64,000 bases of DNA, taken from assembly GCA_017506865.1 (NCBI GenBank), contig JAFCMP010000246.1, forward strand, positions 1,013,547 to 1,077,546, given 5' to 3'. Both the position numbers and the translations under genes were made by a program. This DNA is from Tribonema minus (Eukaryota; Sar; Xanthophyceae; Tribonematales; Tribonemataceae). A model generated the notes under the pieces. It was not told the DNA's origin, searched no databases, and worked only from the letters and a program-made list of their open reading frames with translations. Positions 12,101 through 24,663 of this stretch are shown one piece after another; position 1 is the first letter of the stretch, and each line of letters starts with the position of its first letter.

Positions 12101-15100
12101 GCACTGGTGCTCTCTGAGTATGTGTGTATGCGCTTCGCGTATGCTCTCTATGGAGCGGTAGTGCAGTCAGCTGTGACGTGGGCCACCAGGACAATAGTTA
12201 CCACAGTACAAGAGCGACGCCAGCTCCTGTAGATCATCACCAGTTCACGCAGCCTTGTTTACCCCAATCAACTCTTCTTGGTGTTTGTTATTTTCAGCTG
12301 GCAAGGAAGGAGGCGCCGCTTACTGCGCAGAGGAGTCGGCATTACAGGTGATCAGCACCAACTTCACCTTCAACTCAGCTACCAGCGGTGGTGCTTTGTC
12401 AGCGGAGGGGAACGTCACCTGTGAAGATGCGGTGTTCACTGACAATTCAGGTGACGCGTGTGAAGTGCTGCATACATGCATACGCTTACCGGACATGCAA
12501 TGTGGAGGTGGTCGGTGTGCTCTGGCTTGAAAGGAGGTTATGAGCAGGTTTCCATGACGACACGCATGCTCTGACATGACACAGGTGATGCACAGTGTAA
12601 TGTAGACCATGTGTAAAAGGCAGCGCATGTGCGTACATACAGAACGGACCGGCGCAGCTGAGACAGAGCATAGTTTGCCACACATGGTGTCCCCTTGGTG
12701 CTGAAATGGCCTGCTGGAATTACGTAGCATCTTTGCCGATGCTGCTGCGACTGCTTGCCAAAACAGATTGATCTGCTCTCGCACTGCAAGTAGTATGTAG
12801 AGCAATGAGAACTGGCCTTGTGATCGTTCGTCCTTGGCCAGTTGAACTCTTTCTACTTTGCTGCCTCATGACAGAGGTCTTCGATACTGACAAGATGAGG
12901 CAGTGCGTGCTCACTTCAAGCGTGACGCAGAGACTGCAGTGGTTCTCACGCATCATCTGCCAGAACTGTTGTTTGTCATACCGCATCGCACATGGCTGTT
13001 CACAGCGGTGTGCTTGCGACAGATGCATGACGGGATGTTGCGGATATGTTTGCATCGCAGTTCTGATACTGAACCACATACAACCCCCTTCCCTTCCGCC
13101 CCCACAATACCTGTGCAGCTGACAGCGGCGGATCCCTGTTTGGCAACGCTGGCTCCATCATATCACTCACAAACACAGCACTGCTCAACTCCTGGGCTGT
13201 TGTGTCCGGGGGCGCCATAGAAACAACTGGGGCCCTCAACCTAGAGTCCTGCCAGTGTGTCAACAACACAGGTATGTGCTTGCAAGGCAGTCGTGCAGTT
13301 GCATACCATTCCGGAACGTGCACTTGAATCGAGTGGTGTTGTGATAGCGGGTTTGCAACAGGCAATTCAATGGGCATGGGCTTGTGGTGGTGCGTTGGCA
13401 AAGTCATGGACATGACACTGGGATGAAGCGCGTCCTTTGGTGACATGATGTTGTGCCAAGTACTGCCGCTGCGCTCAAGTACTGCTGCTGCTTCTGTATG
13501 CAATGTGCACATTTGAAGTATCGAGGAACAAAAGATTTCAGAGTGTGCCCAGAATGTGCCGCACGCAAGCAACAGCAAAGCGTGATACAATAGCATGCTG
13601 GTACGCCAAGCCATAACACTGCATGCGAGCAATTGGTCGGCCGGCTCAGTCAACACTGCTGGATGTCTATCAATACACCCATGTGAACGCTTGCGGCTGC
13701 CTCAGCAGTTAGACGCCAGTGCTAGATGTCCACCATGATATGCACCCATCTTTGGCATGATTGCACAGTGACACGCAGCGCTCGGCAAACGCACCATGCT
13801 TGTCTGCAGATCTTATAGTCTCTCGCTTCACAATGCGCCATAAGACTTGGTCCAGTGGCTTGCTGCCAATGCTCGAGCTTGCGTTCCGCTCGGCAAGTGC
13901 CTCATGCACCCGAGTTCCGATCGTTGCATTTCCATCGCAGCTTCAACATCGGGAGGGTCAATTCATGGCAACATCAACTCCGTCCTCAACTTCAACAGCG
14001 TCACCTTCAGCGGCTCACAAGCCAGCGTTGGCGGAGCCGTGGCAGCTGACGGCAATCTCACATGCTCAAACGCTGAGTTTCTGGGGAACGTTGGTACGTG
14101 TTGGTGTGGTTGTGGATGCGCATGTCATTTGCACAGTTGTCGTCAAGGCTCATCGTGAAGTATGCAGTGCGATCAGTGTGCAGTATTGAACTTCGCTATC
14201 AGGCGCCACTTGTTTGGCTTGGCACCAACTGTTATACATACATGCATGGCTGTGTAACACAACATTATCGAGAGCAGACAGACCTTATGGTGAACTGCTG
14301 TCTTGTCCGGTTTCAAAAAACACTGTTTGACATTCGCATGATCTGCATGCGCAGCAGTGCACAACACCCTGGCAAAGGTGGTTTTGCAGCGAGATTGAAA
14401 CTTCAGCGTGATTTTTATGCATGCTTTGCGGTATATGTTCATATGAACGTGTGTGCAAATCCCCAGCACATGACATGTTGAACGCGGTCGATGTGCTGCT
14501 GCTGGTCACAGTGGCGTGCTTTTGACCCCACATGCAGTTTTACAGTTCTCCGGAACAGACCCTGCACCATGTGGCTGATGGCGTCTACTATGCACACTAA
14601 CCCCAACCCTGACTACTGCCACCTGTGTTGGTGCAGGCGACAGGGGCGGTGCCCTCTCCATTTCCGCTGCACATGCGGCTTCCTCGGTCCTCTCAGACTC
14701 TTCCTTCATTGGCAACACAGCTAGCAAGGTGGCCGGAGCACTGCTGCTCGCGTCACCTGTGTCGGGGAGTGTCACCAACTGCACCTTCACCAACAACACC
14801 AGCATCACGGCCGGCGCCGTGTTCATAGAGGTCTCCACCCCCATGGCCTTTGCCATTCACAACACCACGCTAGTTGGCAACATTGCTACTGGCGGCGCGG
14901 GCGGCGGCATCCTGCAGCAGGGGGAGGAACTTCAAGTTGAAGTTGATGAAGGGACGCTTGTGGTGGGGGGGAATGAGGGGCAGTGCTGCTATGCGGGAGG
15001 GGAGGGGGACAGCCTCACATCAGCGTCTTGTCTAGACGTGTCAGCTGGTCACAGCACTGGCTGGTGAGTACATTGAAGTCACACTTGATGTTGACAGCGC

Positions 15101-18100
15101 AGGATCAGATTGTGCACCTGTCCCGCAATATGAAGACATTGTGCATTTGTACCTACTGTCGCTCTGCACTGGCTGCTCATTGATGCTGCTCAAAACCGTT
15201 TTTGTCAAATGTACTATGTGTAGTAGTGACAGCATGGTTTTCACAGATCCACATGATAGTGGCAGTACACTGGCTCCCGTCGTAGCACTGGGTCATTGCT
15301 CGCTGGACCTGCTTTCACGTGTGTGCGTTACTTGTAAACCAACTGCTTCAGAGCATGAATTCAAGCATCGCTGTCTGCTCAGTAAGCTAACCACTCTGAG
15401 TGCAGTGACCTTGAATGAAGCGGCCACAGAGGCTTGAGAGGGGCTAGGGAGGGAAATCTGATCCTCATCTTGCGTTTTAATGATGCTTCACGTCACCCTG
15501 ATGTGTGCTGACAATCTGCTTCCCTTGCAACATTACCGTGTCCTCTGCAGGCCGTGCTGCAGCAGAGGCGAGTACATTGGCAAGCGCGACACCTCCACGC
15601 ACTTCTCGTCCTCCCTGGAAGCAGACGGCTTGTCTCTCACGTGCCTGCTCTGTGACCCTCAAACAATGGACTGCGGCAGCGCTGTAGGCATCACCACCGC
15701 AACGCTGCCTCTGGCAAGCGGTCACTGGCGCGAGAGCGCAACCACAGAGACCATCAGAGACTGCTGGTACCCTGGTGCCTGTGATGGGGGTGTCATGGAG
15801 CTGGGGGCGACTCCTGACGCCTACTGTGCCACGGGTTACGAGGGGCCATGTGAGTGACTGTGCAAGGGACTGGTATTTTGTATGTTTAGCGATGATGCTG
15901 TTTACTCTAACGCTGTCTCACTTGAGTGATAACGTAGCAAAGGCACGCTTTTACGGATGGCTACTGTGCCATCAGTGGCTTGGATTATGTAAACACTACT
16001 ATACTGGTCTGCGCCAGATTAGAGTGGGGCCAGCATAACCACGGTCCTTGCAGCCGCACCATCTGTTTGCTCGCAGCGTGGGCTTGCAACCCTTGCTGCA
16101 CAGAGGAACGCGCATGTTGACTTGTAGAAGTCCATGCTGCTGTGACGGGAGGCCTCTACTGTTGTTGGATGCCTCTGCACACTACAGCACCCCACAACAA
16201 CATTTCATCTAGGTCATGCTCGTAGCAAGATGATTGTTCACTCCTATCCCCTCTGTGTGTGCACATGAGCAGCTGTATGTTTGAAAAGGATGACGAGCCT
16301 CCTCTCTTTGGTCATCACATACTGATCGCTGTGCCATAGAAGGTGAGTAGACCTCCACAGTAGTCAGTGTGCTCATGTCGCAGCAGCAGCACAGTGGCCA
16401 TCAGCAGCGCCACCGCATGCTCGCCTAAACTGTAGTTAACTTCATATGTGTAGCATTTAGAACCTTCATCTTGTCGCCTTTTCTCTTCTCTCACAAACGT
16501 GAGCTGTGACAGAAATCGACAACTCTACTGTACCTGTTGCGTCAAGCGCAGCAACATGGCAGCCATGATGATGGACAGCGGCACCAGATGATCAGGTGTT
16601 GATTGCCGGTGCGTGTGGTTCTTCTGCCCTGATTTATAATCCACTTCTGCGGATGCCATGTGCACTTCTTGACGTGCTCTCTCTCTCTCGCTGCTCTCTG
16701 TTTGTCCTACAATGCAGATTGTGCGCTGTGTCAAAGTGGCTGGATAGACCTCCACGGCGGCCACTGCGTCAAGTGCAGCAGCAGCGCAGCAGCGATCAGC
16801 AGCACCATCATATGCGGCAGCCTCGTCGTGCTATTAGTGGTGTTGTGGCTGGCATTTGCGGCCGCGTCAGGCGTTGACGACCTCCGCGACAGCATGTCAA
16901 CGGCTCAGTCAGCGGGATCCTTCATCTTCAAAGGCGCGCGCTTTGCCAGGGAGCTGCTGCGCGCGCTGCGTGTACCCTTTGTTGCATTCCAGGTACGTTC
17001 AATTCAGAAGTTGTATTGAAACTGTTCACTAATGTTTTTAGCTATTGAACCTGTTCTCTATGTTTTTAAAGGAAAACGCCAGCTGTTGGGCTGGCAGGCT
17101 TCGTCAACAGATGCTCAAACAACTCAGTCATACACGAATATAACATCCAGCGATTTGATAGCGGTAGCAGCACTGCACAGGAGATCCTTCGTTTTCGCAA
17201 GGTGCGCTGCACAGACTAGTTTGTCTTTTACGCGCACACGCTTGACAGCTGCGCGCACATACGCGGCAGTCAAGCACATGTCCTCTCACACACCCCTTCC
17301 AAGAAGTGGCGCTGCCGGCTGCTGAGGATCCTGTGCGCTTGTGTTAGACTTGGTTTTCTATGTGCACGCTATGCGATGCCCTTTGCGTGCGCTGCAAAAG
17401 TGCCTGCAACCCCAGAACACTTAGATACCATGGCTGTTCAAACGTTGCACTTAGCACGCATGCTGAAGTAGATGCAGCGTGTTGCACACATATGCTTCGC
17501 CTTCAGTGACCTAATGTATATACAATTACGCGATTTATAAACAGTAGCCCGACCTCGCATTCAGTACGACAGGCAGCAACTGAAAAATGAAATTTCTACT
17601 TTGAAACAAGTAGCCTGATGATTTTTTTGACACACATGCCCAATGAAAGGGTTCTTAGATATGCTTGCTCTCTGGCGTGATTGCAGAAGTTGCATGGGCT
17701 GGCAACACACATGCCCAATGAAAGGGTTCTTAGATATGCTTGCTCTCTGACGTGATTGCAGAAGTTACATGGGCTGGCAAATCGCTGTGACGGTTTTTCA
17801 CATACAACACCTGTTCGTTTCAGTTTGTACATAGAACACCTGGTCGTTTCAGTCATCATATGGCATTCATACCGTTTTTTGTTGTGAAGTGAACACACAG
17901 CCAAATACCAGCGTTGGCACGAGGTGATGGCGGGCCAACAGTCATTCCACGTCGTGGCCCGTCTTTCCCAATACGGAAACAGCAGTATAACCAACTTAGA
18001 GCTGACTTACCCTCTAACCTTTACCCTAACGTGCCTCTTCAGGAGATGTGCGGCTGACATGCGCTGTTCCCTCTATTGCCATTGCCGTCGCTGTGACCCA

Positions 18101-20634
18101 GATCATAACCCAGTACGTGAGCATCACCGGCGTGACACTGCCGCTGGCCTACCAGCAGTTCCTGCGGTGGCTGGATGTAGTCAACCTGGACGTCAGGTGG
18201 ATCCTGTCAATTGGGTGCTTCTTCAGGGTCAACTTCTACCAGAAACTTCTGGTGACGACGCTCACGCCGCTCGTGCTAGTGGCAGTGGCCGTTGGGGCGT
18301 GTTGGGCTTTGATTCGCTACAGCTGCGAAGCGGGTCAGCTGCGGAGGCGTGTCATGCATTTCAGTGCTCGGCGCCTCCACGTCTTTCTGGTTTTCACCTT
18401 CGTGATCTTCAGCGGTGAGTCAGGATGGCCAAATGTATGCATCACAGTGTCACATTGTTGAAATAGAGTAGCATTATCTGCAATTCCATGCTATTGACCC
18501 GGGCAGCGTCCTCATCCAATTGGTGACATTTAATGGCAAGCATGGTTGGCGTTGTAGACATGCTGTAGTGCGGCCACAACAGCACCTTTTTCTGTTGCAC
18601 CTTAAATATATCAAATTTCATGCAGCGTGCAGCTTTGTAAAAGTTGGGTCATCCGGCGGGTTTGGGAAATTGTGCTTGAGAACCCCTAGCACTCCCCTCC
18701 ATGACTGGTGGCTCAGGGGTCTGCTGCTGTGTTGTCGTGCTAGCGATCCTGCTGATGCGCTGAACATGCCCAACTACTTGCAGGCAATGCCATGAGATGT
18801 GTCTTCGCAGTCTGAGAGCTGCTTCGTCGCAGTCAGAATGCCTTGAACACACATGGCCTGGATTGGACTCTCAGTGGCTGCATCTCAGATCCAGCTGCCT
18901 AACGCAGCGTTGTACACCTTTCGAACGCATCCAAGGAACAGCTGCTAAACCATGCAGATCTGCCAAACCATACAATCCGGCCAATGGCATGCACGGCTGC
19001 TTGCATTCAATTCGAAGTTCAACGTGGTCACATGACTCACATCCATGTGCAAGTCAAATCTTGAGTGACACTGTGACTCAGCATCACCCAGTCAGTCGCG
19101 TGTACATGCCACTAGTCGATACCTGCCATTATCCAGGAAGAAATGTAAGAAATATCACCATATGCTTTGTCAAAGCCTTACAATATCAAACATGAACCGT
19201 GTTCAATTAAAGCTGTTCAAGTCTTCGTTTTTCCACGACCTGGAATTGCACTGGTGATCAATGCGTCTTGACTTGAGTTGCAATAATTGTTTTGAGAAGC
19301 AAAGACCACTTGCACACTGCGGGAGCTGAAGCGGCTGATGCGCACTATGCAGCAGCAGCGGTGCGTGTGGTGTGCAGTTGCTACTGCTCTGCCCTGTCGA
19401 GGCTGCTGAAAAGCGGCTATATAGTGGCAGCCCTGAGTGACAAATCTCGCAGGCTGACAGACTCCCTTTCTGGTGCTTGTGCGTACAGTAGCTACAATCT
19501 CTCGCAAATCATTCAATGAAGTAGCTTGTGAGAAATCTTGTCATTCTGTATAAAACTTCGTTATGTAAATACACAAATAATATTGCCTTGAAATAACATC
19601 GACACTGCTTGCTCATTTGCAGTTCTCCGCAAAGGTTGTTGTGAGGATGCCCGCAAATCACGATAATAAATGCATACTTTGACGCACAATCAAAGCATCT
19701 TGATCGCCAGCAACCAGCCCCCAACATTGTAACTATGATAATCACTTGTGTCGTATCAATGGTGTCAGCAAGTCCCGTCGTGGTTTGCTTGGTCTGCCCA
19801 CCTGTTGCAGGCGTGTCCACCTGCATCTTCCAGACCTTTGCGTGCGACTTTCTGGCGGGCACCGGGGAGGCCTACCTTCGCGCCGACTACTCTCTACGCT
19901 GCTACACGCCCCAGCACGACGCCTTCCGCATCTATGCAGGAGCAATGATCCTGGTATACCCCATTGGCATCCCAGCGCTCTACGCCTGGGTCCTGTGGCA
20001 GCACCACAGGGCCTTGGAAGAGCGGCGCAGCGGCAGCAGCGGCAGCAGTGCTCAGGAAGCTGACTTAGGGGCAGCAGCGACCACGGAGGCATCGTCGTTT
20101 CTCTGGAAGCCCTACAAGGAGCGAGCGTACTTTTGGGAGACGATAGAGTGCTTCAGGCGTCTCGCGCTGACGAGTCTGCTTGTGTTCATTGTGCCTGGTA
20201 CAGCGGGCCAGAGTGCGGTGGGGTGTCTGATGAGTTTTTTTACGATAATGGCGTATGGGATGGTGCTGCCACACCATTTGCGGGGGGACCACTGGCAGTA
20301 CGCGCTCGGCGCCACCACCATATTCATTACCATGTTCACAGGATTCGTGCTCGAGAACGATTATATGCAAGAGACGGGGCAGGATGCCGTAGGTGGCGTC
20401 CTGATAGTGTTGAACCTGCTGCTACTACTACTGGCTGTGGTGCAGGCGTTCTATGTTTCCCGGGATGCCTTGGAATCTGCGCGTGAAGTGAAGAGGGAGT
20501 CGATGTTCGGCCTTTGGGGCGAAACCGAAGAGCCAAACAAAGAAGGCTCACAATTTCAGCTCAGGAGCCCCAGGCCCTCACAGTCCACCAACCTTGAAAC
20601 CGGGCGGAGCCTACCTCCAGGCCCCATGTACTAG
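6116..20634 (+). CDS. Secreted/surface beta-helix repeat protein with EGF-like knot and polytopic membrane tail
   Basis: Fourteen exons join in one frame to give 1276 residues: 6116-6548, 7942-8097, 8654-8809, 9638-9793, 10417-10593, 11367-11522, 12298-12450, 13119-13271, 13941-14093, 14637-15063, 15551-15849, 16718-16992, 18102-18414, 19811-20634. Residues 1-18 form a signal peptide (AWLLLLVGANA before LPC). Residues about 60-650 are Gly/Asn-rich beta-helix coils of the pattern GGAI...N..F..N.G, as in pectin-lyase-fold and polymorphic outer-membrane-type proteins. Exons 2-9 each encode one repeat and all start and end in phase 1. Exons 10-12 add a Cys-rich segment with GYEGPYCALCQSGW, of the EGF/ephrin-receptor-like type. 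Exons 12-14 hold about seven or eight hydrophobic helices (such as GSLVVLLVVLWLAF) and a polar tail. The last third resembles the membrane region of algal and protist beta-helix surface proteins. A role in surface sensing or adhesion is inference. The exon 13 start is chosen because only it keeps phase. Confidence 0.75.
17631..17780. repeat. 75-bp tandem duplication inside an intron
   Basis: Two adjacent 75-bp units begin CACACATGCCCAATG at 17631 and 17706 and differ at only about two positions. They lie in the intron 16993-18101 of the beta-helix gene. A weaker repeat with CACCTG(T/G)TCGTTTCAGT follows at about 17808 and 17838. The near-identity indicates a recent duplication. Confidence 0.85.
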
Positions 20635-21421
20635 CTGAGCGCGTTGTTGCGTTCCACCAAACTTTGATCCAGCTTTACAATGCACAATGGTTTCACCCGG
20701 CCGTACGCCTGCAACGGGCTTACGCTTTATTCATGTTGTCCATTTTTTTGTCCATCTCGATGACACATTTGCAGTCCTTCAAGCATGAAGCAGATCTTCA
20801 AATTGTGCGCTGGGATGCGTTGTGGAAGTATTGACAACAGTAGTTACATCTGGATGCACTAAATATTTTCAGGTTGTTTGGAATTTTCACACATACCTTC
20901 ACACATACTTCAGAAGTATATATTGTCCATTAGCCATACGGACCGTGTGCGCAATGGCCACACGTCATTGTGCTTGTCGCAACGGCCATGGATGCATGTA
21001 CATACATGGGTCAACTTGTATATGGATGCATGCACGTACATTGGTCAGATATACACGCTTGCTGGAAGATGATGTACGATGAGTCTACGATGAGTCTATC
21101 GACGTGCCACATCGCTTCATTTGTTTACTGGCAAGCTGACATATGTTGCACATGGTGTACGCGGGCAGCGGCAGACTGGATCATCACTGACTAAGCCACA
21201 GCTGATTAAACACCAGTCGCGTGTAGATTTGAATATGCTTGCTATTGTACTCCGTCCACCAGCCAGTCCACACACACCAAATGCCGTTGTCGTCCGCGTG
21301 CATCAGCCATAGAAGTAACATATGAATGCTGCAGTAATGTGCCTGCATTTCTGGGTTCAACTGCCTTGACACCTCCCCTTTCAACACCGTCCTCACCCGA
21401 CATTCATCTGTGCTGTGGCAG

Positions 21422-21523
21422 GCTCATTCAAGGCAGGCCGTCATGATGCTGTACCCATGGAGGATGCATCATGACAGCAGCATTCTGGTCAATGCACCTA
21501 CGGTGGTGGGCGTCACACTGCAG
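21422..21523 (+). other. Orphan exon-like segment
   Basis: A 102-bp stretch is preceded by GTGGCAG and followed by GTGAGG. It is open for 34 codons in one frame (AHSRQAVMMLYPW, then ILVNAPTVVGVTLQ). The splice signals are as good as those of the neighbouring gene. I could not connect it to another exon, so it may be a relict exon or chance. Confidence 0.3.
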
Positions 21524-22544
21524 GTGAGGCACTGAACACCACAGTACCTCGTAACAAATTACCTCATGTTTTGTTAATGTCTTGTCCCCGCAATCTGACG
21601 GCAGTGCTCACTGCACCAATTAGATGTGATTTACTAGTACATAGAATCCTGCCACCAGTAGCACTTGTGACATGTTGCCCAGCAGATCTGGTCATTGTGC
21701 ATCACAGCAGGTACACACAGTTGACTCTGCTGCAATTTTGCAAGTTGTAATGTATCAGTTGCGCATTACTGCTGCAGCGCTCAGTACATGCTGTGCTGCT
21801 GTCCTGGAAAGCGCTGGTTTTTTTTTAGTTGACAGGCACCCGCTCACCAGTGCTTGTACACTTTTGTAGGCATCGCATGTGCGCACGAGTCTGTGTGCCA
21901 CATTGGTGCTCAGTTTGAAGCAAGGAGATTTCAACACTCCAGTCAGTAGTTCAAGCTGCACCTCAAGCTCAACAATGCCGTACTTGCAATTGCATCTAAT
22001 CACCTGGTGTATGCTGCGCACATGCCGACAGAAATAACGCCAACTTTACTTGTCTACTTGCACTTGTTTTAAGTTGCAAAACCCCGCAAATTCCAGGACA
22101 TTCAACAACAGTGAGCCGCACAACAGGGCAGCAACATCTAGATGCCCGTCCGTACCTGCCATGCCTAGACTGCACAGAAATCGAGCTACGGCCGCCATGC
22201 CAGACCGCACTGTTAGTCGTATCACAGATTGGCAATATCGGCTGTCATCTCATCAGCCTCATGCGCGTAGCAAGCAATAGTGCACCACCATACTTGCTCA
22301 ATGCTCAGTTCCTCATGACTGTTACTAGCTGCAAAACATCTGGGTGTCTTGTCAGAGGTCGTGCATGTGACTGCAACATGTGACACGGAGCAAGGTTATA
22401 ATGAAGCACTCCATCAATGAGACAGTGATGTACTCGATGCACTTGCGAATCAATGCCGGGAATACGGTGAACCGCAAGGCGAAAACAGCCATTTCCTAAT
22501 TGAGTGACTGCAGAAACGGTGGTAGCCGAAGTGTGCATCGCAAT

Positions 22545-22998
22545 ATCTATAATTAAGCCCACGGGAGACTTTTTTTTATGAGTTTCCGAGCCCTCACAAA
22601 TGACGCCCCACCCTTATTATATGCTCAATAAAAAGGTGCCCCCCCAAAACAGGCGTACGCAGCATGTATCCTCTGCGTATGTGTAATCTGCACACTCAGT
22701 GCCTCATGCTACATCACCACATTGTGTGTGGGCATGCATTTCATGTCAGCAACATGCAGAGCAGACAGAAAGACAGCCAACAACAAAATGCTCCCAGAAG
22801 CAGCAGCTGACTTTCCGACAGTTGAACCGGTCTCAGGAGTGGCGCAGAAGCATGCTGGCACCTCATGATGGTGATAGATTAGCTTAAAATGGCTCAAACA
22901 TAAATGCACCCCGCCCTTGTTTTCTCCATATATTAATGGCACCCCACCCCGCTTTTTCGCTCTCATTAAACACGTCCCATGGGCTTATAATTATAGAT
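22545..22998. mobile_element. Possible MITE-like element with imperfect inverted ends
   Basis: The left end, ATCTATAATTAAGCCCACGG, is matched in inverted orientation by the right end near 22976-22998 with a two-base indel and one substitution. The inverted similarity runs about 35 bp. The interior has no ORF of note and contains two related C-rich stretches. Target duplication is not clear. It could instead be a decayed hairpin or satellite fragment. Confidence 0.4.
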
Positions 22999-24230
22999 AA
23001 TACGGTACTTGGACTGGCAAGTGCTTGACCCACGCCTGGTATACTCACATGTGTCCACACCTTTTGTGTAATTGTGCGACGTGGCTGTTGCCTGTCATGA
23101 TGGAGAGCAGCTTGCCTCTGCGGTGGTGCTGTATGCAGCCTTAATATCGCTTGCGCCACCAGTCATCAACATGCCCAACGTCTTGGTACCCGTTGGTGAA
23201 CTATCGTGCTGCAGGGGGCGAAGGGTAGGGTCCATCGCAGGTCAAGAGTATGACCGTGCGGCCATAAAAATACCTCTCCCTCCAGGACCTGCTACTGCCA
23301 GGAGTGGTGTTGTTCAGCCTGCGCAGTACTGACGTCTTTCCAACAGAACGGTACATCCACCAATGGCAATCTGGCAGAAATGCAAAAAAATCATATGCAA
23401 GGTCTTTTGGACTGCTATACAGCTGGACCAGGAGCTGGGGAGCCCAAATGCCTCGGCATGCGCAGTATGCACCAGCAATGTACTTGGTGGCACACCCCGC
23501 TCGCAGTGGCAGCAGATGCTCAGCACGGAGCTGCCACACAAGCACATTTTGAAGGCACCTGCCCCTCAAAACACACAAGTACATGCTTAGCGTGCTGAAT
23601 GCCAACATTCCATGCCATGCTTGCTGCAGCCATCCCAAATTGCGAATCGCGGACCCCCCCTCTTTACTCTCGTACTGCGAATGTTGGACCCAGCCCATGA
23701 TATCGAAAACGACAGTATGATTGTAATGACTATATCTTGATGTTGAATGTATTATAATATATATAGTGCACTGTAGTAACATACCATAAATGAAATTAAT
23801 TTTGTTTTTGAAATCAATATCATACTCAGTTTGACAGATTGATGTCAAATCTTAACGTTTTTCTTTCATTATATGTAAGTTATTGAAAAGCATTTCAAAT
23901 GAGTATTGACTTTAACCAGTAAGTCACTTTGTTGATGACTGAATCCTTGTACGGTACTACTAGTAAGTCTTGTGGAATTGCCAGTGGGCCTCAAGGGAGC
24001 CTCCTGAGGCTGGCGTCCTGTATCATGATGTAATAACATAAATGAATCTCACTCTCAATAGTAGGCAGCAGTCAACTGATTAGATACTCCTGATGTGCAC
24101 TGCGCCCTCACAGATATGCCAAGAGCTTGGACACCAGCTGCATTAGTGACAGGCAAATCAGAATCTGATTCTGATGAAGATGGCAAGATGAGACTGCTGC
24201 ATTCATGCTATTGGAAGTAAACTTTATAAG

Positions 24231-24244
24231 GTTAGGGTTAGGGT
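24231..24244. repeat. Short interstitial TTAGGG motif
   Basis: Two and a half TTAGGG units just upstream of the 24258-24335 duplicated segment. Same motif as the chromosome end. Confidence 0.7.
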
Positions 24245-24257
24245 CACGGGTAGCGTA

Positions 24258-24335
24258 GCTTGTGTGTAGTGATGTGGTTCATGTCTGGTTTGCAGTGACC
24301 GTTACAACGGTCACTCAACCGATGCCACCATGCCT
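24258..24335 (+). repeat. Duplicated segment, copy 1 (second copy at 26083-26155)
   Basis: About 72 bp, well conserved with 26083-26155. It includes CTGGTTTGCAGTGACCGTTA followed by a CAACCGA-GCCACCATGC stretch. The TTTGCAG followed by an open frame (VTVTTVTQP) in both copies looks like an intron end plus exon start. The duplicates are in the same orientation, about 1.8 kb apart, so they are probably relics of a tandem gene or element duplication. Confidence 0.6.
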
Positions 24336-24613
24336 ATATCACGCCTCAACGAGAGGCACGCGCACGCGGCGGTTCGGCCGCGTGAGTTGCAGGCCGCCGC
24401 GTCTCGGCAGCGGCGCGGTCCACGGCGGCGGCGGCGGCGCGCCAGCTGCGCCGGCGCTGCCACAGCCGCACATCTCCGCTTGGCGCAGGACGTCAACAGC
24501 TATAGCCCTAGGGGGGAGCGGTAGCAGTTGTGGCGACGGCGGCGGCGGCCGTCTCCCTGACACCGAGGGCAAGGGCGAAGCGGAGGGGCGGGGGGGCGGG
24601 GCGTCGTGGCAGC

Positions 24614-24663
<50 letters not shown>

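Larger units (their letters stand above)
20635..24257. other. Gene-poor region after the beta-helix gene
   Basis: About 3.6 kb with no complete gene that I can support. It contains one well-bounded exon-like segment (21422-21523), a possible MITE (22545-22998) and an AT-rich stretch around 23690-23900. Several open frames exist in 23.0-23.6 kb on both strands, but none shows a recognisable family signature or consistent splicing. Confidence 0.45.

Noticed and set aside
18043..18101. Upstream extension of exon 13 from the CTTCAG acceptor at 18042
   Set aside because: It would put the join from 16992 out of frame (immediate stop), and the family-like reading VPFVAFQ-IITQY is restored only by the acceptor at 18101.
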